Origin: Ligula intestinalis
Lineage: Eukaryota > Platyhelminthes > Cestoda > Diphyllobothriidea > Diphyllobothriidae
Assembly (NCBI GenBank): GCA_036362985.1
Contig: JAYGXS010000006.1
Span: 10,632,483 to 10,696,482 of the forward strand
Length of the DNA: 64,000 bases
Direction: 5' to 3'
The position numbers and the translations under genes were made by a program. The notes beneath the pieces were generated by a model. It searched no databases. It was given only the letters and a program-made list of their open reading frames with translations, and was not told where the DNA came from. Shown here in pieces: positions 34,100 through 45,970 of the stretch (position 1 is its first letter; every line of letters begins with the position of its first letter).

Positions 34100-35092
34100 G
34101 AGTGAGAACGTCTAGCGTAAGTGCACGACTGAACGCATTTCATAGCATCCGGGGCGAAAGTACGGTGGTACCACCAGACTTTGTCGTCTGAACGCTCTTT
34201 TGAATAAGGGCCATTGCGGTTTGTAAAAGGACGAATGGTTTGTAACCGGTTGAGTCTAGAACACATTTTGCTCATTTGAGAGCCCAATTACCTGACAGCA
34301 TCTTTAAGATCCTGCACTTCGTCGTCTCTGTTGGCCGAAACCTCATGAAACGATTGGGAGGGTAAACAGTGATGCGGTGAGGATGGACCACACGATTTGG
34401 TCAACTTTCTTTGTGTACGACTATCAGGTTGACGATCAGATCGTGACATGGAAACCTGGGGGAGTGCATGACTAGGCATTGACGTTGATGTTCGATGTAC
34501 AGACTACGAAATAGCACCGGGGTAACACTGCTGAATGCGATCAGCATGCTCCGCGAGTTTGGTAAGCGGTGCAGTTTCATCTAATAGAGCAAGGACTTGT
34601 TGCATTGGATGGGGCAGTTTATCCATGCAGATGCGGCGGAAAATAGAATCGACTAAAGTGCGACCAGCAAGCAAGTGACGCATGTGGCACATCAGGGCAA
34701 GGGGCGCCTGATCACCTATCTCCACATTGTTGAAGAGCTGTTGCAGCTTAATATCGGCAGACTGTGCCGTGCGTTGAAGGATAGCTTGTTTTAAGCTAGA
34801 ATAAGGTCTATGCCTAGGAAAAGGATCAATGAGATCCTGAAATGCAAGGACGCCATCGAAGGTAAGTACTCAACGACGTACGAGTAACGCGAACGCTTGA
34901 TAAAAATATGACGTGAGGTGAAAACGGCTAAGATGAGTTTAAACCAGAATATATGGTCTAAACCTCGTACTGAGGTAGCTTAATGGAAATTTGAAGTACA
35001 TGAAGTTCATCTAGATTGACTGATGCGTACGACTTGGTGGAAGCAGAATCGTCTAAATCGGCTTCACGAAAATATTGATCTTCTTCAGCCAT
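34100..35092 (-). pseudogene. LTR-G Gag (arm 1)
   Basis: The start codon is at 35092 (MAEEDQYFREADLDDSA). The capsid part at 34504-34725 reads PLALMCHMRHLLAGRTLVDS, RICMDKLPHPMQQVLALLDE and PLTKLAEHADRIQQCYPG, typical of gypsy Gag. The knuckle at 34130-34190 is W-W-Y-H-R-T-F-A-x5-C-x3-C: its first Cys is Trp here, whereas arm 2 has Cys. Several frameshifts lie between 34725 and 34958. Confidence 0.85.
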
Positions 35093-35257
35093 GTTTAAAA
35101 AACTTGTGAACGGCAAAATCGAACGTGAAAAACAGGTGAATAGAATAAATAACAAGACTTGGACAACAGTAAAACATGGTCACTAAATTTTAAGTTGAAA
35201 TGCCTCTACAAATAATCCGAACAGCAAAGTGAAATCCGATGAAAAACTTTCTAGCAT

Positions 35258-35834
35258 AGAGCTTACTTCTAGTGACTAATCTACCAGACTACACTAATGG
35301 AGAAAGGGGGTAAAAACAGTATATGAGAATGGCAATGAATATTGTGAATGATACGAATCGCTCATATCCTCCATTATCCTTGTCAACAGTAGCCACGACA
35401 TTGAATTTCCACAGGAGGGGACTTTGAAGGTCTGGGTCGCAATTAGTCAAACTGCACTCGGGAGAGTTCAGAGGGATCTCGTTCCTTAGTAGACGTTAGT
35501 TAATCCTAAGCCCGGGAATAATCACCAGAGAAAGGTGTCGCTGAAGGACGAAGAAAACAGCGGCCGGTGTGGTGGAAATATCTGCAGAAGTGCAGTGGTG
35601 TGAGCAACGTGTGCGAGATGTCAGCACGCCTTCTGAAAACTAAACTGGATTTTCACGCAGCTTGTGTTAAGATAAAATTCACTACTTTTAGTAAATTTGA
35701 ACAACGTATAGGGTAGGCTAAAGGCCTACAAGCCTTTTGATTGTGCTGACGATTATCGGGAAACAGTCAAAAACCTTGAATGCCCACTTGATGGCGTACA
35801 ACATTACAGTTGCAGTTTAAGCCGCCTAACAACA
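35258..35834 (-). repeat. LTR-G 5' LTR (arm 1)
   Basis: LTR upstream of Gag. It retains the stretch TTTCTCTGGTGATTATTCCC and the following GGCTTAGGATTAACTAACG that the arm 2 5' LTR has lost. It differs substantially from the 3' LTR at 19257-19787, which implies a long time since insertion. End points are approximate. Confidence 0.75.
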
Positions 35835-35863
35835 TTGTGTCGAAGGTTTGAGGTTGTCTGTAT

Positions 35864-37205
35864 TTATGGTTCCTGGAGTAGGATTCCATTCAGATGGTAG
35901 GGTCGCGCATCAAAGACCAAATTTCGATTTCCCAGATGCAGCAGTGTGCATTTGTTCAAATTGAACGACAGGAGCCATCTATGCGACCAATTGTCTAATC
36001 GACAAAGATTTTCCTGTAAGCTATCTTCATCCGAAGCACACTTGATGCCCTTCCATATTTTTACATCATGTGCAAACATGGTACAACTGCAAACCAATTT
36101 GTGTACACAATCATTAACGAACAAGAAAAAGAGGATGGGTCCGAGTACTGAACCTTCAGGGACTCCGCAGTCGATGAATGTCGGCCTTGATCGTTTTCGT
36201 CCTACACACACCGTTTGGAAACGATCTGCGGGTTGATTCTTAATCCACGTAAGAAATCTACCACCGATAGCAATCAGTGTCAACTCCTGCAAGAGACGTT
36301 GGTGGGGAACACTGTCGAAGGCCTTCCGGAAATCAATGTAGGCAGAATGTTCGGTTTGTTTGAATCAATTGCCCTTGTCCAGCTTTGCGTCGTGTAGAGC
36401 AAGTTTGTTACACATGACCTACCACTGCGAAAGCCATATTGCGCATTCGACAAAATATTGTTTTTCACAATACATCATCAACTGCTTTTTGATGATCTTT
36501 TCCATAACTTTGCATAATATAGAGGTCAGACTCACGGGTCTGTAGTTGTTCGCAGATACACGACTACCGCTTTTGTAAAGTGGTGTATAATGCGCAGTTT
36601 TCCAACCCAGGGGAAGTACTTTTAGTATCAAACGATGTCTGGTACATCATTAAAAGCGGTTAAGCCAGCTCTCTAGCAAGCTCCTTGAGCAATTTCACAG
36701 GAATCTCCCTTGGACCCGAAAATTTGCATTCCTTCAAGCTTTTTAGTTCATCGAAAATCGTCTCTTCTCCAAACAAATATACTCAATATTTGCTGCTCCC
36801 GCGACCTCGTCAACAGTTGCGACGAAGGCAGTTTTGATGGTGAAAATCGACTGAAAGAACTCAAAAAAATGTTCGGCTTCGTTTTTACAGTTGGAGATTT
36901 CGAGACCATGATCATTTTGCATAACACAAATCGGGTTCCTGTTGCGTGCGCTTTTCCTTAAATAACTGTAAAGCACCTTTCGATTATTGACAGCTCGACA
37001 AATTAAATCGCCCTCAAAGTCCCGTCATCCTTTATAAACCATGTTTACCTTGTTACGCTGGATTTTGTACTGTTTAAGAGCTACATTGCAGCTTTTGTTG
37101 CGAAACTTCTTCATTAGCTTTCCTTTTTAATCAATCTCTCTTTTGAGATCTCTTTTCATCCATTGAGGTTGGCTTGATATTTTGGGCACTGAATATCATT
37201 TTTTT
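35864..37205 (-). pseudogene. LINE-C reverse transcriptase, N-terminal part (arm 1)
   Basis: Minus strand. 36280-36468 holds MKNNILSNAQYGFRSGRSC, then a frameshift. 35864-36292 holds GVPEGSVLGPILFFLFVND (motif B) and TMFAHDVKIWKGI, motif C with FADD changed to FAHD. The upstream linker is at 36743-36976 (ENEAEHFFEFFQSIFT). It is cut off by LTR-G after the HLNGILLQE motif and resumes at 18715-19195. The inner end of the inverted repeat falls near 37205, within the EN-RT linker. Confidence 0.85.
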
Positions 37206-39885
37206 AACTGGTCTCAGTTAACTGCTCCCCAACGAGGGATCAGCACATATTAGATTTAATTTTCACAAAAGAAAATTCCCCGTTTTCGTTGACTACGATC
37301 AGAACCTCTTCCAAAGTCACTATACATAAATCCATTGTTGTCTTCCACTTGCTTTTACGAAAATGGCCAGCACCGTTCGTATCTATCATGTGTTCGACCT
37401 AGCTGATATAAATTTAATGGACTCACTAGACTGATAGGAGCTTTCCTTCAAGAACAGTGTAACAATTCTCCGTGACTTAATGATGGCAATTTCAAATAGC
37501 ATTTCGGAATTTGTGCCGATAAAAAATGTTGAGCCTGTGGGATCTTGGCTCTACTTGTGCGTTGTTGAAGTTTATCAATAACCAATTTTGTTTAAACTCC
37601 AATAAAAAACACAAACACACTTTCGGTTTTGACGCGCGCCAGCAACTGTCATGCTAAATACTCTCCACAGCTCAATTCTCTCCTCACCTGCCGCTGTTTA
37701 TTTTGCCCTTCAACGACGCCTCTCTGGTGATCATCCTCGGGCTCAGAAGAATCCGGGAACAATTTGCAAACGAGATTTCCCTCAAGCGCGGCCCAACAAA
37801 CTTGGATTCCGATCTTCACGGAGTCGTACTTTGGCATGTCGACTGCTTGCCTACTACCGGCTAGGACCGTGAAGGATCTAAGTGAGTTGTATCATTTCTC
37901 ATCTTCCTCGTCATCCTCATATACCGGTTTTTACAATTTTTCCACTAGAATAGTCTGGTAAATCACTTACTAGCTGTTAAACTACCTAAGAACGATTTCC
38001 ATTGTGTATTTGCCAAGAATTTTGTATAATTGTAGTGACATAGCCCCTACAAGCCTTATACTTTGGACGCCACCATTCCTCACTTTTATTTTGCCTAGAC
38101 TAAAGAAATTGCAAAGTGAGCTGAAAGATCAGTCTACCAGTTTATTAATTGTGCACCACAGAATCGCAGAGACTTTAGAATAAGCATCTAAGATACGTCT
38201 TGCATGTGAAAATCAGAGAGCATCCTGCACACTCAGTGAGTTTAACTCTGCAAAATCTATTGCCCAGCTGTTCCGCCGTTGGTCCCTCTGCTAAATGAGG
38301 TCAAAAAATACCCTTTACGAAATGATGATAAATCTTCTGTGCTGGATGAGTTTGACAAGGCTGAATTGTTTTATGCATTCTTTGCAAAGCACCTTACGAC
38401 GGAATCTTAACCGGTGCCATCGTATCAGCCATGCTTTGTCAATACTATCCGTACCATAGATTTCTACATAGAAGTAAGCCGTAAGCACATTACCCGTCTG
38501 AAAATTCCCCCCCTTCCTCTAGAACTGACGGTATTTCAAACTTGCTTATCAAGAGAGAGTTGAGCTTCCCCGTTTGCTAAATCATCTTTTCTCAGACTAT
38601 CTTCGTCGCAGTTTCTTTCTTGACTCATGGAAGCCATTTATTTTTCTTCAGTCTTCAAGTCAGGATCTCGTTTAGACGTAAATAACTACCGAGGTGTTCA
38701 TAAAACCCCGGCCCTAGCCAAACTTTTTGAAAATATCAATTTTAATAAAATTCTCGATTTGTGTAGAAAATAATCTATAAAACGCCTCACTGCATGGATT
38801 TCTACATGAAAGATCATGCGAAACCTGCCACTTGGCATTACTCACCACAATACTTCACTTCGTAATGAACAGTACTCGGTCACTGTGATCTGCCAAGGTG
38901 CCGCACCAGCGTCTTTTAGTGAAAGTGGAAGCCCTAGGCATTGGGCCTACTCTCCTTGATTTTATTGCCTCCTACCTGTCTAACTGCAGCCAGAAGGTCT
39001 TAGTAGGCAATGGTTACTGGACGCCTTAGCCGATCACGATTAGCGTTATTCAAGGCACGGTTTTAGGTTTCCTCCTTTTCATTCTTTGCATTAATAAAAT
39101 TTCAACAGTGCTAAATAACACAGAACATTTTATTTATGCTGATGAACTTAAGTTTATTTACTCATTTTTCTAGGGATACGGCCAGTAGTTGCGTTGATCA
39201 AGTTTACGCAGACTTGCGTACCCTCTTGAGTTGGGGTGCCACATGGCAGATGGAATTTTCTCCATCAAAATGTAGTTTTGGTCCTGCAAAGCTTCCTGGA
39301 CTCATTATCTTCCGAAATTGTCCATTGTGAGAACGATCTACGATAAAGGATTTGGATCTCACTTACACGAATAAGCTTGCATTATCACCTCACGCAGCTC
39401 AATTTTCTGCCAAAGCCAAAGCCTCTGCAGAGTCAAGCATCACTTCCAAGGGCTGCGAATTCTTCTCCGTTTTTTCAACCTTCGCTGTGGTCTTTGGCTC
39501 TGGAATCTGGTGGGTCGCAACTCGATGATGTTGCCTTGACTTCTACTGCCTTTTCCTGTCTTCCGGATGACCCCTTCTTAACTCAACGATAGATTATTTT
39601 TCCCATGACCATACAAGTCCCGAACCCTCAACATCAGGTCCCAAACTAACCACATCAAACCCTTTTACCTATTAAGGCAGTTTTTTCTCCTAAAGTTTTT
39701 TTGAACTCGGTGGCCCGCTGAACTCATCCGCCGATCTAGGAGTTTTTTTACTGCCGATGACAATTATTTTATAAGAGTTCACTGCTTATCATCATCATTT
39801 TTATTTTCACGATAGCACAAAGTTTGTAACGACAGGGCCCCTCTGGCCTTAAATATACAAATAATTATTATATGTGGGTTTATAT
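37205..39885 (+). mobile_element. LINE-A 5'-truncated copy holding an LTR fragment
   Basis: Begins within the endonuclease (HILDLIFTKENS-like at about 37250), is interrupted by LTR-G sequence (37545-38040) and continues with the linker and RT (LPRLKKLQSELKDQS-like, ALSKAF-less motif A region, IQGTVLGFLLFILCINK, HFIYADELKFIYSF). The YADD box reads YADE at about 39135-39146. The 3' part is altered and ends near 39885 with the GACAGGGCCCCTCTGGCC terminus. Many frameshifts. Confidence 0.8.
37545..38040 (+). repeat. LTR-G LTR fragment or solo LTR
   Basis: Plus-strand sequence matching LTR-G LTRs: TTTGCCCTTCAACGACGCC, TCTGGTGATCATCCTCGGGC, GGATCTAAGTGAGTTGTATC and AGTCTGGTAAATCACT. No internal LTR-G genes adjoin it. 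LINE-A coding sequence resumes on both sides with little loss, which fits a solo LTR left by LTR-LTR recombination. Some bases after the apparent 3' end also resemble the 5' leader, so a partial element is possible. Confidence 0.7.
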
Positions 39886-39889
39886 CGCA

Positions 39890-40922
39890 TAATTGTTTTC
39901 ATTCCAGAAATGAAGTTTAAACTATGCCACATGGTTATTCTCCATATTCTTCCTCTGCATTAATATCTTCCTCGAAATTAGGCTGTCGTCTAACTTAGCA
40001 GTCTTTAAATTCAAATTACGTAAACACTTGCGTACGGAAGATATAAGGTGTTTGTTATCCGTCTCCATCCCAAACACAACTTTTGGAATTTGAAAATGAT
40101 CCTCGTGGTATTTGAGATGATTATATTTATATTACATTGTTTTCCATATATTTCATTTTTTTCCTCTGAAGAGTGATATTTGCAAGAGTGTTTCGTCCCC
40201 ATCTCTGTCCAGTTATGTTTGCCGTTTTCCTTCCACCGTTTAACAAACCTGACGATGGGCTTAATGGTCTATAGTGATGCTCACGGTGATTCTGCTAATT
40301 TCGCCAGCTCGTCGCTGGACTCCGCAGTCCACAAGGTAGCATCTCTGGCGTTTCAGTGATGATCACGTGACCTCCACAATTCCCCCATCTTCTCCACCCT
40401 GTTGTCCGCGATGGCCTCCTCCGGTCTCACCTTCCTGATGGCTGATCATGAAGCCAGTCGGGTTGTGTTACAGTGGTGAACGACAGCCTCTGCTGCTTTA
40501 TGGTTTCTCCAATTGACAAAAAGCCTTTCCAACCTTCATGCGTTCTAATCAACAGTCCTGTCTCATTGCATTACAACCAGTCCTATCAACCGACCTCCTT
40601 AATTCGGCAGGAGCATTTTTTTCTCATCCTTTTTTTTCTTTTTTAACAGGGTCCCCTGAAGTCAGGCCCATTTTTATGGTAGGAGTTTTTTTCACTGCTG
40701 CCTCCTTAGTTCACCATGCGTTTCAGCGAGTGTTTACTACTATTTTAAAGCAACGATATGTTGGTGGGTATGAATTTTATCTGACAAAACTTCCTAACGC
40801 TCCCGCTGCCTATGTGGTTGTTCGAGGATAGCAGCGTTTATCAACATTGTTTTTATTTTTCCACAGCTCAAATTTTGCAATGACGAGGCCCTTTTGGCCT
40901 AAAATATAACATTTATTTATTT
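39890..40922 (+). mobile_element. LINE-A 3' fragment, second in a row
   Basis: Starts in the RT C-terminus (NIFLEIRLSSNLAVFKFKLR, about 39965-40020). The full LINE-A 3' UTR (40200-40700 landmark blocks) follows, ending with TTTTGGCCTAAAATATAACA and ATTTATTTATTT at 40922. Same orientation as its neighbours. Confidence 0.8.
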
Positions 40923-40924
40923 AC

Positions 40925-41645
40925 GCTAGAATACTGCTGTCCACTTTTTTGTCTTATGAACCAGAATGACCGTCGTAAGATTGAACATGTTCAGCAAGTT
41001 TTCACTCGAATAATATTTTCCAATTCTGGGTCTGGATTTTCTTATACAGATAGATGTCAGTGAGCAAACATTAAATTTCTTTGGGTAAGAAGACTCGAAG
41101 CTGATAAATGCTTTCTGTTTCACGTTAAAAATAGTCCTAATCTCCCACAAATTAAAGGTCTTATACCTGTCGACCGACCTTACGTCACTCGTTAATCTTC
41201 CATGATAATTATACCACCCCGTAGCTCCACATCCAACTGTTCTCGCTTTTTTACCTCCAAATATGCTTTTTGTGGAACAATCTGCTTCTCGAAATTAGGT
41301 TTTCTAATAAATTATCGATTTTCAAAAGCAATTTGCGCAATCACTTAAATTTGGAGGAAATTTTGTCCTTACTGTCTGTTTTTTTTTCAAATACGCGATT
41401 TGCAGATTTCGAAAAGGGTCCTCCTGGCATTTGAAGCTGTTCCCAGGATGGTTGATTTGATGTTGGTGTGCTACTATTGCTATGGTTCACATGCTTAGAG
41501 CATTGCAGTTTTAGTGGTGTAATGAGCAAAGCTTTTTGGGTAGGTAGGCTAACTGGAGTGGAAGTCAGGTTTCCGTTTGACCTTGATGGAATTTGCATGG
41601 ATTTTGTAGGACGTGCATGGCTCTTTGTGGGTACTGGCAGAGTTT
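40925..41645 (+). mobile_element. LINE-A 3' fragment, third in a row
   Basis: RT C-terminus across frames: SYEPE/NQNDRRKIEHVQQVFTR, FLWVRRLEADKCFLFHV, GLIPVDRPYVTR, then FADFEKGPPGI and a stop near 41435, matching FKKGPSGI of the 28-34 kb copy. The 3' UTR is cut at 41645, where LINE-B ends on the opposite strand. Confidence 0.75.
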
Positions 41646-42178
41646 TAAGTCACTTTATTAAGGGAAGAAGGCTTTCGCCCTTGAGCTCCCTATTCATAAC
41701 CAAAATCGCATAATAGGTCCACCGTAACAATAGTACATAATACAAAGGTAAAAATGTAGGCTTAACATCAGCGATAAGTGTGAGCCAGTTGCGAGGTGCT
41801 GCTACTGACACTTTGTTCATTATATCCACCACAGTTTCTCAGCAAATGAGAATCAAGTTTGTGTTTAAAAATATCAACAGTATCTGAGAGGACTACATAT
41901 TCCGGGATTCCATTCCACGCTCAAATGACCCTCTGAGAGAAAGTGTTTCGTCGAACCTCGATACGGGCCGGTTTCCTCTGTAGTTTAAAAAGATGACCTC
42001 GCAAATGGTCTGTCCGAGCCAATTAGAAGAAATCATAAAATTCTAGGGCACAGTCTTGGCCTCTAACAATATGGTTGGTTTGTTTGAGGTTCCCGCGGAG
42101 TTGCGTATAATTGAGAGGGAAAAGATCAAGTTCGGTCAGTCTGTCTTAATAAGGCATATGACCAAGATTCTTGATCAT

Positions 42179-43500
42179 CTACGTAGTCCTCACCTGCACT
42201 CGTTCCGGGTGCAGGTAATCCTTCTTAAACCACGGACGCCAGGCCTGGACAGCATACTCCAAGTTGGACCGAACAAACGCTCCGTAGGTTTTCCTGAAGA
42301 GCTCCTTGTCAATGTTGACGAATCCCCGCCTAATCGCAATCAGCACCTGTGTTGCCTGTTTAGCTGCCTTTATATACTGAGTAGATGGTTTAACTGAGGA
42401 ATGAATTAGAACACCGAGATCCCTTTTTTCGATCATATTTGAAAGCGGGTGCCCTTCGAGGAGGTATTGGAAGGAATCGTTCTCCTCATCAGTCCTTCTA
42501 GTACGGAGTCTTAAATCCACACACTTACTTATGTTGAAGTTTAAAAGCCAATGAGCAGACCAGCAGCTAAGTCGATCGAGACTCTCTTGAAGCGCTTTCC
42601 TATCGGCGTCAGACCTGATGGCTCGCCAGAGTTTGACGTCGTCGGCAAACATGATAGCGCTGCAACCCAGGTCGTTGACACAGTCGTAGATATAGATAAG
42701 GAAAAGCAGTGGCCCTAAGACAGAGCCTTGGGGGACGCCATTCAGAACAGATGTAGGGTTTGACATTTTTACTCATGGATGCACACAGTTTGCGATCGCC
42801 CTGTGAGAAAATCTGTTATCCATGCCAGCAGGTTTCATCTTATGCCAATTTCTCACAATTTATACATTAGACGCTTATATGGGACGCTGTCGAATGCCTA
42901 CTTGAATTCCGTATAGATGACATCAACCCTACCATCTTCATCTAGTGCGCGAGTCCACTGCTCAGTGGAGAGTAGAATGCTGGAAAGGCAAGAATGGTTC
43001 TTTCTGAAGCCGTGTTGGAACCCTGACAGTAGGTTGTTCTCCTCCAAGAACTCCATTTTCGTCTTCTTAAATATCGTTTCCATCACCTTACAGCAAATGC
43101 ACGTTGGGCTGACGGGCCGGTAATTGTTGACCTTCGTGCGGGTTCCGCCCTTGTATATCGGGTAAATATTTGCCATTTTCCATTCGGATGGCAGTTTTCC
43201 TAGTTCAAAGGAAGAACGAAAGATATGTGCTAGGGGTTCTGAGAGTTCGCTTGCCAATTCTTTCAAAAACGTGGCTGGTATATTGTCTGGACCGGATGAC
43301 TTTGCTTCTTTGAGGCTCTGCAGCTCCCTCTCAACTGCAGATATTGGAAATAGTAGAAAATGAAGTGCTGGACCGGCGTTTACAAAAGCACTGTTGGTAT
43401 TATCAAAATGAAGCTGTTTCCCTAGTGAATACCGAGGCAAAGAACCGGCTACAGTACTCGGCTTTCTCGTCATTCTTAACGACTTCTCCGCCATCATCAT
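42179..43500 (-). pseudogene. LINE-B reverse transcriptase
   Basis: 42898-43500: ELQSLKEAKSSGPDNIPATF, KLPSEWKMANIYPIYKGGTR, VNNYRPVSPTCICCKVMETI, LLSGFQHGFRKNHSCLSSIL. A short frame-broken stretch holds the AFDSVPY motif A region. 42179-42766: GVPQGSVLGPLLFLIYIYD (motif B), AIMFADDVKLWRAI (motif C, intact), MIEKRDLGVLIHSSVKPS and RKTYGAFVRSNLEYAVQAWR. The C-terminus runs on in other frames to about 41690. Close to functional sequence, but with at least three frame breaks. Confidence 0.9.
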
Positions 43501-43546
43501 TCTGAAGTACTGTGACGCGATCCTTGTTTTTTAATCTACTGTTAAA

Positions 43547-44624
43547 TTAGCAGAATATAATTTTGGGCTTTTCATCGGCCTGTTGGAGGATTCTTGATTC
43601 ATGGTTTTTCCTGGCCTGGTGAATTAATTTTTTTACTGCATTTCTTTGGCGTCGGAATTCCTCGAGGTGTACTGACGACCCAGTTTTCCTGAATACCTTC
43701 CATTTCCTATTCTTCTTCTTCAGTTGCCTGTTAAGGTCTCTCGTTAACCAGGCAGGACGAATTGTCATCTTGTGTACCTTGACCAGACAAAAGCGTTTAA
43801 GCAGATCTAATGCAACCCTCTTGAGTGATCTACAATCCTCCTCCGGATCCCCCTTGAGCAGGCAGTCCCAATTCACGGACGATAGTGCATTCTTCATTGA
43901 ATTGAGATCTGACTTCCATATGTTTGGCTGGCCCTCCGTTTTCCTCAGCCGTTGAGTATGAAGTGAGTAATCCGACAGTAGCGTCGTATGGTCACTCTTA
44001 CCGAGCGGAGCACTTGAATGCACTTCATCTATGTAGGATGAATCCTTCGTGAAAATGAGATCCAAACAAGTAGCATACTGGTTTTCTCGAAATCTGGTTA
44101 TGCATTTAAGGTTCTGAACTAGAGATACGTCAAGCGTCAGGTCCATTAATTTTGAACTAAAGGAAGTTGACACCGCCTCTACTGTCAAGTTATTCCATTC
44201 AATTGCAGGGGAGTTGAAGTCACCAACGATGAGAACCTCCTGGTGGCTAGCAGCTTCATTCACCAGACCAAGGAGCGAGTCGTCGGCTCCACTCAAAATG
44301 TTTGGTGGCCGGTAAATGGCCAGGAATTCAAGGTTCTGTGAATTCGCCTTCTTGATCTTTAAGCAGACGGACTCATACTCCAGGGCTACAGTGTGTTCTA
44401 TTTCTACAACAGAGATTTCAGTTCTGACATGCACGACAACCCCACCTTCTTGTCGGTTTTGGTGGTCTTTTCGGAAAAGCTGGTATGCTGGAATCGAAAT
44501 CTCCGAATCTGCGATTTCTGTTTTTAGCCATGTTTCTGTTATGGCAACAACTACAGGTTTCCTTTCCGAAAGTAGTGCCTTGAGTTCATCAATTTTTAAG
44601 GGAAAACTTAACGCATTAGTGTAA
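43547..44624 (-). pseudogene. LINE-B endonuclease and EN-RT linker
   Basis: A continuous frame reaching from near 44624 to 43547. VVVAITETWLKTEIADSEIS, FRKDHQNRQEGGVVVHV, LEFLAIYRPPN, VLIVGDFNSPAIEWNNL, YATCLDLIFTKDSS and LGKSDHTTLLSDYS give all catalytic blocks after the first. The linker ends with RPAWLTRDLNRQLKKKNRKW. The first 43 residues or so at 44434-44624 have no Met start but are clearly part of the domain. It stops at 43547 through a point change; downstream RT-linker sequence carries on. Confidence 0.9.
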
Positions 44625-44736
44625 AGAAAGCTAAATTAAGACTTAGTCACCACTTTATTCAGACGGTTTCCTCTTGCGTAAGATTACATGCAGGGCGCTG
44701 TCGGTGCTGATGGAGACGGACTGTTGTCCATCCCGA

Positions 44737-45110
44737 CTAGGCTGTTATTGTTATCGGCTTTCTCCAGAGGATTGACCTCGGGACATGGACGATCTCCCCG
44801 TTCAAAATTCGAAGATTGCTCTCGCCGAGGTCGCATCTCCTGTGGAGTTCTTTTTTTAGCAATCTCCATTTCTCCTGATCTGCGGGGGAAAAATCCCGCT
44901 GAAAAAAAAACCATCGCGTGTGAGTATCTATGTATTGGTTTTCTGCTAACAATAGCTAGACCTCAGCCTCACTCTTTAAAACAACCTTCAACGGTCTTGG
45001 TTGGCGTTGTTCATCTTTTGATTCTGTTATACGCCCCATTCGGAATGCCTTTAGAACTTCGACTTTCTCCTCACCCTTTAGGAGGAATTTCATCTATTGT
45101 TTAAATAACT
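44737..45110 (-). pseudogene. LINE-B ORF1 C-terminal part
   Basis: Reads QRQPRPLKVVLKSEAEV then one stop, then LLLAENQYIDTHTRWFFFQR, DFSPADQEKWRLLKKELHRR and GESNLRILNGEIV. This is the CR1/L2-type ORF1 ending (RPLKVVL...FFQRDF/YSP...ELxxR...GESNLxI) and is homologous to the LINE-C ORF1 end at 49119-49487. Confidence 0.8.
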
Positions 45111-45149
45111 TCCTGTCCTCATCTAATCTTGATTTCGGGGTATCGGAAG

Positions 45150-45970
45150 TACGTTTTGCCGGACCCTGTCGTAGGGATTATACTAATGTCTAGTATTCTG
45201 ATATTATTTGGTCCTGGGCACGAGTATTCAGTTTGTTCTTTTGATGCTATTGAGTTTTGAGGTGCTTTTTTGTGAATTAACCTTCTGTCTTCACTCCAGT
45301 TAGTCTTTTTCTGTTAGCGGTGTGCGAAGTAGAATAAGAAGTACTCGCTACAGGTTTAACTAGCAAAACCGTGTTTTAGGTTTTTGTGTATAATGTGAAA
45401 AACTGTATTTGCTATAGTTTTTCAAAGTGGAATTGCTTGCTTGGGGCTCTACCGGAGGGGCACATTGCTAACAGCCTTGTTTAAGCCGTGGTCCTGTTGT
45501 CTGAATTGCACGCCTTTGCATATGTGTGGGGCCAGTACCTATGAACGACTTTAGGTTTCGCATAGCTTTGTTTATTTCGGGGTTTACAAGATGTAAATAG
45601 GCTTTAGTCTGTGAAAAGAAGGTTACTGGCTTATTTTTGTTTTTCGAGGTTAGTATCTTAGTGGAAGCTATTTGAATGTTTAGGCCACATAAGTTAATGA
45701 CTTGTTGAAACGATGGTGTGCTGTTTAGTGTGCAGGGAATGTTTCCGATAATAATAATAAGGTTTATTTGTAAAGCACATCTTTGGCGCCGTCAAAATGA
45801 CGTTTAACCTACGTTTCAATCTACCTGCTACCTCTAATGACACTAAGTGTTTAACTTGTTCAATTTGAGCTACACGTGTAAGACTGTTTGTAAAACTGTT
45901 TGCGTCAAAAAGTGAGTCAAACATCGTGAATAGATTTCTGTACTTGTCAGTAAAGATTTGCAATGTTATA
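45150..45970 (-). pseudogene. LINE ORF1 N-terminal-type fragment
   Basis: 45694-45963 reads VKHLVSLEVAGRLKRRLNVI; after a frameshift, INLCGLNIQIASTKILTSKN, then YLHLVNPEINKAMRNLKSFI. The order and spacing (LVS..., then CG-hydrophobic-N-x-x-x-A...SKNK) parallel the LINE-A ORF1 N-terminal block (INLVSTETCDWQKRSYNFLL then CGFNVKVAEAKRL). Probably a LINE-A relative adjoining LINE-B. Heavily broken. Confidence 0.5.

Larger units (their letters stand above)
19257..35834 (-). mobile_element. LTR-G, Ty3/gypsy element (arm 1), heavily nested
   Basis: Minus-strand LTR retrotransposon with gag, protease, RT, RNase H and integrase in Ty3/gypsy order between two LTRs. It is interrupted by LINE-D (about 21730-26775), a LINE-B fragment (26776-27024) and a LINE-A (28035-33802). 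With those removed the element is about 5.5 kb. It sits inside a LINE-C reverse transcriptase (remnants at 18715-19195 and 35864-37205). All genes are broken by stops or frameshifts, and the RT YIDD box is lost. Family membership rests on the gene order, on IDTGAEVS, on the GPF/Y-type integrase tail and on the Gag knuckle. Confidence 0.9.
17514..37205. repeat. Inverted repeat, arm 1
   Basis: Arm 1 pairs with the reverse complement of about 50450-64000. Anchor pairs include 18711/62776, 20373/61098, 25356/56082, 26359/55079, 27382/54306, 34504/52967 and 36468/51184. The sums of paired coordinates stay near 81440-81510 up to 26.4 kb, jump by 250 at 26.8-27.0 kb and by about 5780 at 28.0-33.8 kb, exactly where extra insertions sit in arm 1. 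Pairing still holds at the window edge (17514 with 64000), so the true outer end lies outside. The inner end is near 37205, where LINE-A sequence begins. Confidence 0.92.
41648..45110 (-). mobile_element. LINE-B, best preserved copy
   Basis: Minus-strand LINE with the ORF1 C-terminus (about 44737-45110), endonuclease (43547-44624) and RT (about 41690-43500), ending at 41648 in a TTAATAAAGTGACT terminus. Only a few frameshifts and stops interrupt it. It is the reference for the 3' fragments at 26776-27024 and 50184-50300 and for the satellite-fused pieces. The 5' limit is uncertain: an ORF1-like fragment of another type follows at 45150. Confidence 0.85.

Noticed and set aside
44688..45104. 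138-aa plus-strand frame
   Set aside because: It is antisense to the LINE-B ORF1 C-terminus, whose motifs are clear on the minus strand.
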